A model generated the notes under the pieces. That model made no database searches. It was given only the letters and a program-made list of their open reading frames with translations, and was not told where the DNA came from. Made by a program: the position numbers and the translations under genes. From Bradyrhizobium sp. (lineage in GTDB: Bacteria; Pseudomonadota; Alphaproteobacteria; Rhizobiales; Xanthobacteraceae), in the NCBI GenBank assembly GCA_025960445.1, contig JAICIT010000085.1:1-8062 (forward strand): a DNA stretch of 8,062 nt. The letters run 5' to 3'. This document shows, in pieces, positions 6,295 to 8,062 of the stretch (positions are counted from its first letter, which is position 1; each line of letters begins with the position of its first letter).

Positions 6295-6533
6295 GCGCGG
6301 TTTTGCGAGCGAAACAAAGCGAGCCAGCATATCACGGCCGGATTGCTACGCGACGTTCCTGGGATGGCCGGCAACACCCACGAATAATTTGGCGCGTCCG
6401 GCTTGCGAAAGATATGGATGGGATCGCCGGGCTGGAGTTGGCGACCAGTGAACGCTGAATAAACGTAGAGCGCGAGATACACAATCGCGATCGCGCCGAC
6501 CGCGTAAAAGGTGAAAGCAGCGAGACGTTTCAT
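6261..6533 (-). CDS. Small single-pass membrane protein of unknown function
   Basis: I do not recognise a named family. The 90-residue frame starts with a basic MKR, then one hydrophobic helix (about residues 4-27, FYAVGAIAIVYLALYVYSAF), then a short soluble part with GDPIHIFRKPDAPNYS (about 36-51). The N-terminal half looks like a real protein: basic-then-hydrophobic start and codons ending mostly in G or C. The last 35 or so residues are less protein-like, and the frame runs 34 bases into the 3' end of flbD on the opposite strand, so the original protein may have been shorter, with a lost stop codon or a frameshift. A GGAG lies 10 bases before the ATG on the minus strand. It is transcribed away from metY. 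It could be an inner-membrane protein or an anchored peptide; a function cannot be given. Confidence 0.5.
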   Translation of the reverse strand: MKRLAAFTFYAVGAIAIVYLALYVYSAFTGRQLQPGDPIHIFRKPDAPNYSWVLPAIPGTSRSNPAVICWLALFRSQNRAHPLAVAAARG

Positions 6534-6558
6534 CGGGTGAAGGCTCCAGCCGCGCGAA

Positions 6559-6574
6559 GCATCTGATCAGGTGC
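6559..6574. promoter_or_regulatory. 16-bp near-perfect palindrome, candidate operator
   Basis: GCATCTGATCAGGTGC is self-complementary at seven of eight paired positions, the exception being T6562/G6571. It lies 26 bp upstream of the minus-strand gene's start and 107 bp before the likely metY start, a position suited to a dimeric regulator of either gene. The binding factor is unknown. Confidence 0.35.
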
Positions 6575-6641
6575 GGCTTGCACGCCTAGTTTCCTTCGCC
6601 GGCTGCTAATTCGCGACGCACGCAAACCCACCCGGCATGCG

Positions 6642-6666
6642 GCTCAAGCGGGACTAACATTTGAGC
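6642..6666 (+). other. Stem-loop upstream of metY
   Basis: GCTCAA and TTGAGC pair to a 6-bp stem with a 13-base loop; CCTTTTA follows three bases later. It resembles a weak terminator or attenuator stem in front of metY. The stem is short and the T run only four bases, so termination efficiency would be low. Confidence 0.25.
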
Positions 6667-6722
6667 TCCTTTTATGGCACATGATGGCCAGTCCTGTCTG
6701 CCAAACCCTGGCCGAGTTCAAC

Positions 6723-8018
6723 ATGCCCACACCAAAGCCGCCCGATTTCGAGACCTTGAGCCTGCATGCCGGTCAGCACCCAGATCCGGTCACGGGCGCT
6801 CGTGCAGTCCCCATCTATCAGACCACGTCTTACCTATTCCAGGATTCCGACCATGCCGCGGCGCTGTTCAATCTCGAGCGCGCGGGTCATATCTACACCA
6901 GGATTTCGAACCCGACCACCGCCGTACTTGAAGAGCGGCTCGCCGCGCTTGAGGCTGGGGTTGGCGCGATCTGCACGGCAAGCGGGATGGCGGCACTACA
7001 TCTCGCGATTGCGACGCTGCTCAATGCCGGCGACCACATCGTCGCTTCGTCATCGCTTTACGGCGGCAGTATCAATTTGCTCACCCACACTTTGCCTCGC
7101 TTCGGCATTACCACGACATTCGTGAAGCCTCGCGATCTCGAAGGCTTCAAATCAGCGATCCGGCCCAACACGCGCATGCTGATCGGCGAAACCATCGGCA
7201 ATCCCGGCCTCGAGGTGCTCGATATTCCGAAGGTCGCCGAGATCGCGCATGGCGCAAAAATCCCGCTGCTGATCGACAACACGTTCGCAACGCCTTATCT
7301 CAGCCGCCCGATCGAGCTCGGCGCTGATATCGTGATGAACTCGGCGACTAAATGGATCGGCGGTCATGGCATCGCGATTGGCGGCGTCATCGTGGACGGC
7401 GGCCGTTTCGATTGGCGCGGCTCTGCCAAATTCCCGGCTCTGACCGAACCCTACGCCGGGTACCATGGAATCATTTTCGACGAACAATTCGGACCGGCCG
7501 CGTTCATCATGCGCGCGCGCACTGAAGGTTTGCGCGATTTCGGTGCTTGTCTCTCGCCGGTCAATGCTTTTCAGCTACTGCAAGGTGTCGAGACACTCGG
7601 TATCCGGATGGATCGGCACATCGCCAATACCCATGCAGTGCTCGAATTCCTCTCCGCCAACAAAGCGGTCGAGTGGGTGCTGCATCCCTCGTTGGAAAGC
7701 CACGCCGATTATCAACTGGCAAAAAAATTACTGCCGCGCGGCGCGGGATCGATCGTCAGTTTCGGCATCAAAGGTGGGCGGCCTGCCGGCAAGAAATTCA
7801 TTGAGTCGTTGCGGATGGTCAGCCACCTGGCAAATGTCGGCGATGCCAAAACTCTCGTCATTCATCCCGCCAGCACCACTCATCAGCAGATGGACGCCGT
7901 GCAGCTCAAGGCTGCCGGCATCGGCGAAGAATTGGTGCGGCTGTCGGTCGGCATCGAATCCGTGTCCGACATCACCGATGATCTCGGCCAGGCGCTCCGC
8001 ATTTCGCAGAAGGTTTGA
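6723..8018 (+). CDS. metY: O-acetylhomoserine sulfhydrylase (PLP-dependent, Cys/Met metabolism family)
   Basis: This enzyme converts O-acetylhomoserine and sulfide to homocysteine and acetate (or uses methanethiol to give methionine directly) in the cytoplasm. The 431-residue product has the length usual for MetY. PLP-site residues are visible: Y58 and R60 in YTRISNPT, S87-G88-M89 in SGMAA, stacking Y113 in SSLYGG, D185 in IDNTFATPYL, and the Schiff-base lysine K210 in SATKWIGGHG. The insertion with FPALTEPYAGYHG and the later LSPVNAFQLLQGVETL are characteristic of MetY rather than of cystathionine enzymes. Start choice is uncertain: ATG 6723 gives MPTPKPPDFETLSLHAGQ, the expected N terminus, whereas the frame also has ATGs at 6681 and 6684 adding 14 or 13 residues; neither has a strong ribosome binding site. 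The next gene starts four bases after its stop. Confidence 0.93.
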   Translation: MPTPKPPDFETLSLHAGQHPDPVTGARAVPIYQTTSYLFQDSDHAAALFNLERAGHIYTRISNPTTAVLEERLAALEAGVGAICTASGMAALHLAIATLLNAGDHIVASSSLYGGSINLLTHTLPRFGITTTFVKPRDLEGFKSAIRPNTRMLIGETIGNPGLEVLDIPKVAEIAHGAKIPLLIDNTFATPYLSRPIELGADIVMNSATKWIGGHGIAIGGVIVDGGRFDWRGSAKFPALTEPYAGYHGIIFDEQFGPAAFIMRARTEGLRDFGACLSPVNAFQLLQGVETLGIRMDRHIANTHAVLEFLSANKAVEWVLHPSLESHADYQLAKKLLPRGAGSIVSFGIKGGRPAGKKFIESLRMVSHLANVGDAKTLVIHPASTTHQQMDAVQLKAAGIGEELVRLSVGIESVSDITDDLGQALRISQKV

Positions 8019-8021
8019 GCG

Positions 8022-8062
8022 ATGCAGTTATCAGTGAACGGCGTCGAGACGTTCGTCGCGAC
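8022..8062 (+). CDS. Start of a following gene, possibly alpha/beta hydrolase, cut by window edge
   Basis: An ATG three bases after the metY stop opens a frame of 13 codons (MQLSVNGVETFVA) that runs off the window. The tight spacing suggests an operon with metY. The N terminus resembles alpha/beta-fold hydrolases that begin with a short strand of the type LSVNGVE, but 13 residues are too few to be sure. Confidence 0.5.
   Translation, partial: MQLSVNGVETFVA

Larger units (their letters stand above)
6534..6722. promoter_or_regulatory. Divergent intergenic region between the small membrane gene and metY
   Basis: This gap should hold the promoters of the minus-strand small gene and of metY. Visible structures are a 16-bp near-palindrome (6559-6574) and a 6-bp stem-loop (6642-6666) followed by CCTTTTA. 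I looked for a SAM-II-type riboswitch, common before methionine genes in this class, and did not find its conserved pieces. If metY starts at 6681 instead of 6723 the gap is 42 bp shorter. Confidence 0.4.

Noticed and set aside
6675..6690. Sigma-54 -24 element TGGCAC just before metY
   Set aside because: TGGCAC is present, but the -12 position reads GGCC instead of TTGC, and it would lie within or at the start of the coding frame.
6534..6722. SAM-II riboswitch before metY
   Set aside because: The conserved CGCGCTGATTTAA-like 5' part and the 3' GCTAAA pseudoknot partner could not be found in the expected order.
6681..6722. Upstream ATGs as the metY start
   Set aside because: The 14 extra residues do not look like the family N terminus and lack a ribosome binding site, although the 6723 start also has only a weak one; this start remains possible.

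Overview
The window looks like chromosomal DNA of a GC-rich alphaproteobacterium, most likely of the Bradyrhizobium/Rhodopseudomonas group. The evidence is a SciP-type protein (DUF1153) beside a fliF-fliG-fliH-fliN-flbD operon, which is the Caulobacter-style, CtrA/FlbD-controlled flagellar layout. The protein sequences also resemble remembered Bradyrhizobiaceae homologues. The genus assignment is inference from memory, not a search.

Layout. Positions 1-497 hold the 3' part of flgD (hook scaffold). Positions 498-714 are a regulatory gap with a near-consensus CtrA box. Positions 715-990 encode SciP, the small inhibitor of CtrA-activated transcription. A perfect 12-bp terminator hairpin (1021-1051) follows. 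Positions 1052-1164 form the fliF promoter and leader, with TTAA repeats, an exact TTAACCAT element, a 13-bp palindrome, and a strong Shine-Dalgarno before a TTG start. Positions 1165-6294 are a compact operon, all on the + strand: fliF, fliG, fliH, fliN, flbD. A small membrane protein of unknown function lies on the - strand (6261-6533) and overlaps the end of flbD tail to tail. Positions 6534-6722 are a divergent gap with a 16-bp near-palindrome and a hairpin. metY (O-acetylhomoserine sulfhydrylase) runs to 8018, and the first 13 codons of a following gene end the window.

How the genes work together. FliF forms the MS ring. FliG and FliN are parts of the rotor/switch (C ring). FliH is the partner of the export ATPase. 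FlgD caps the growing hook. FlbD is the sigma-54 activator of later flagellar genes and, in Caulobacter, also represses the fliF promoter. SciP antagonises CtrA, which drives such early operons. The window therefore combines structural genes of the early flagellum with two regulators that time them. metY and the next gene belong to a separate, metabolic neighbourhood.

No mobile element, CRISPR array, complete RNA gene or clearly undescribed system was seen. The best leads are the regulatory sites around sciP/fliF, the phosphorylation-dead receiver of FlbD, and the small - strand membrane protein.
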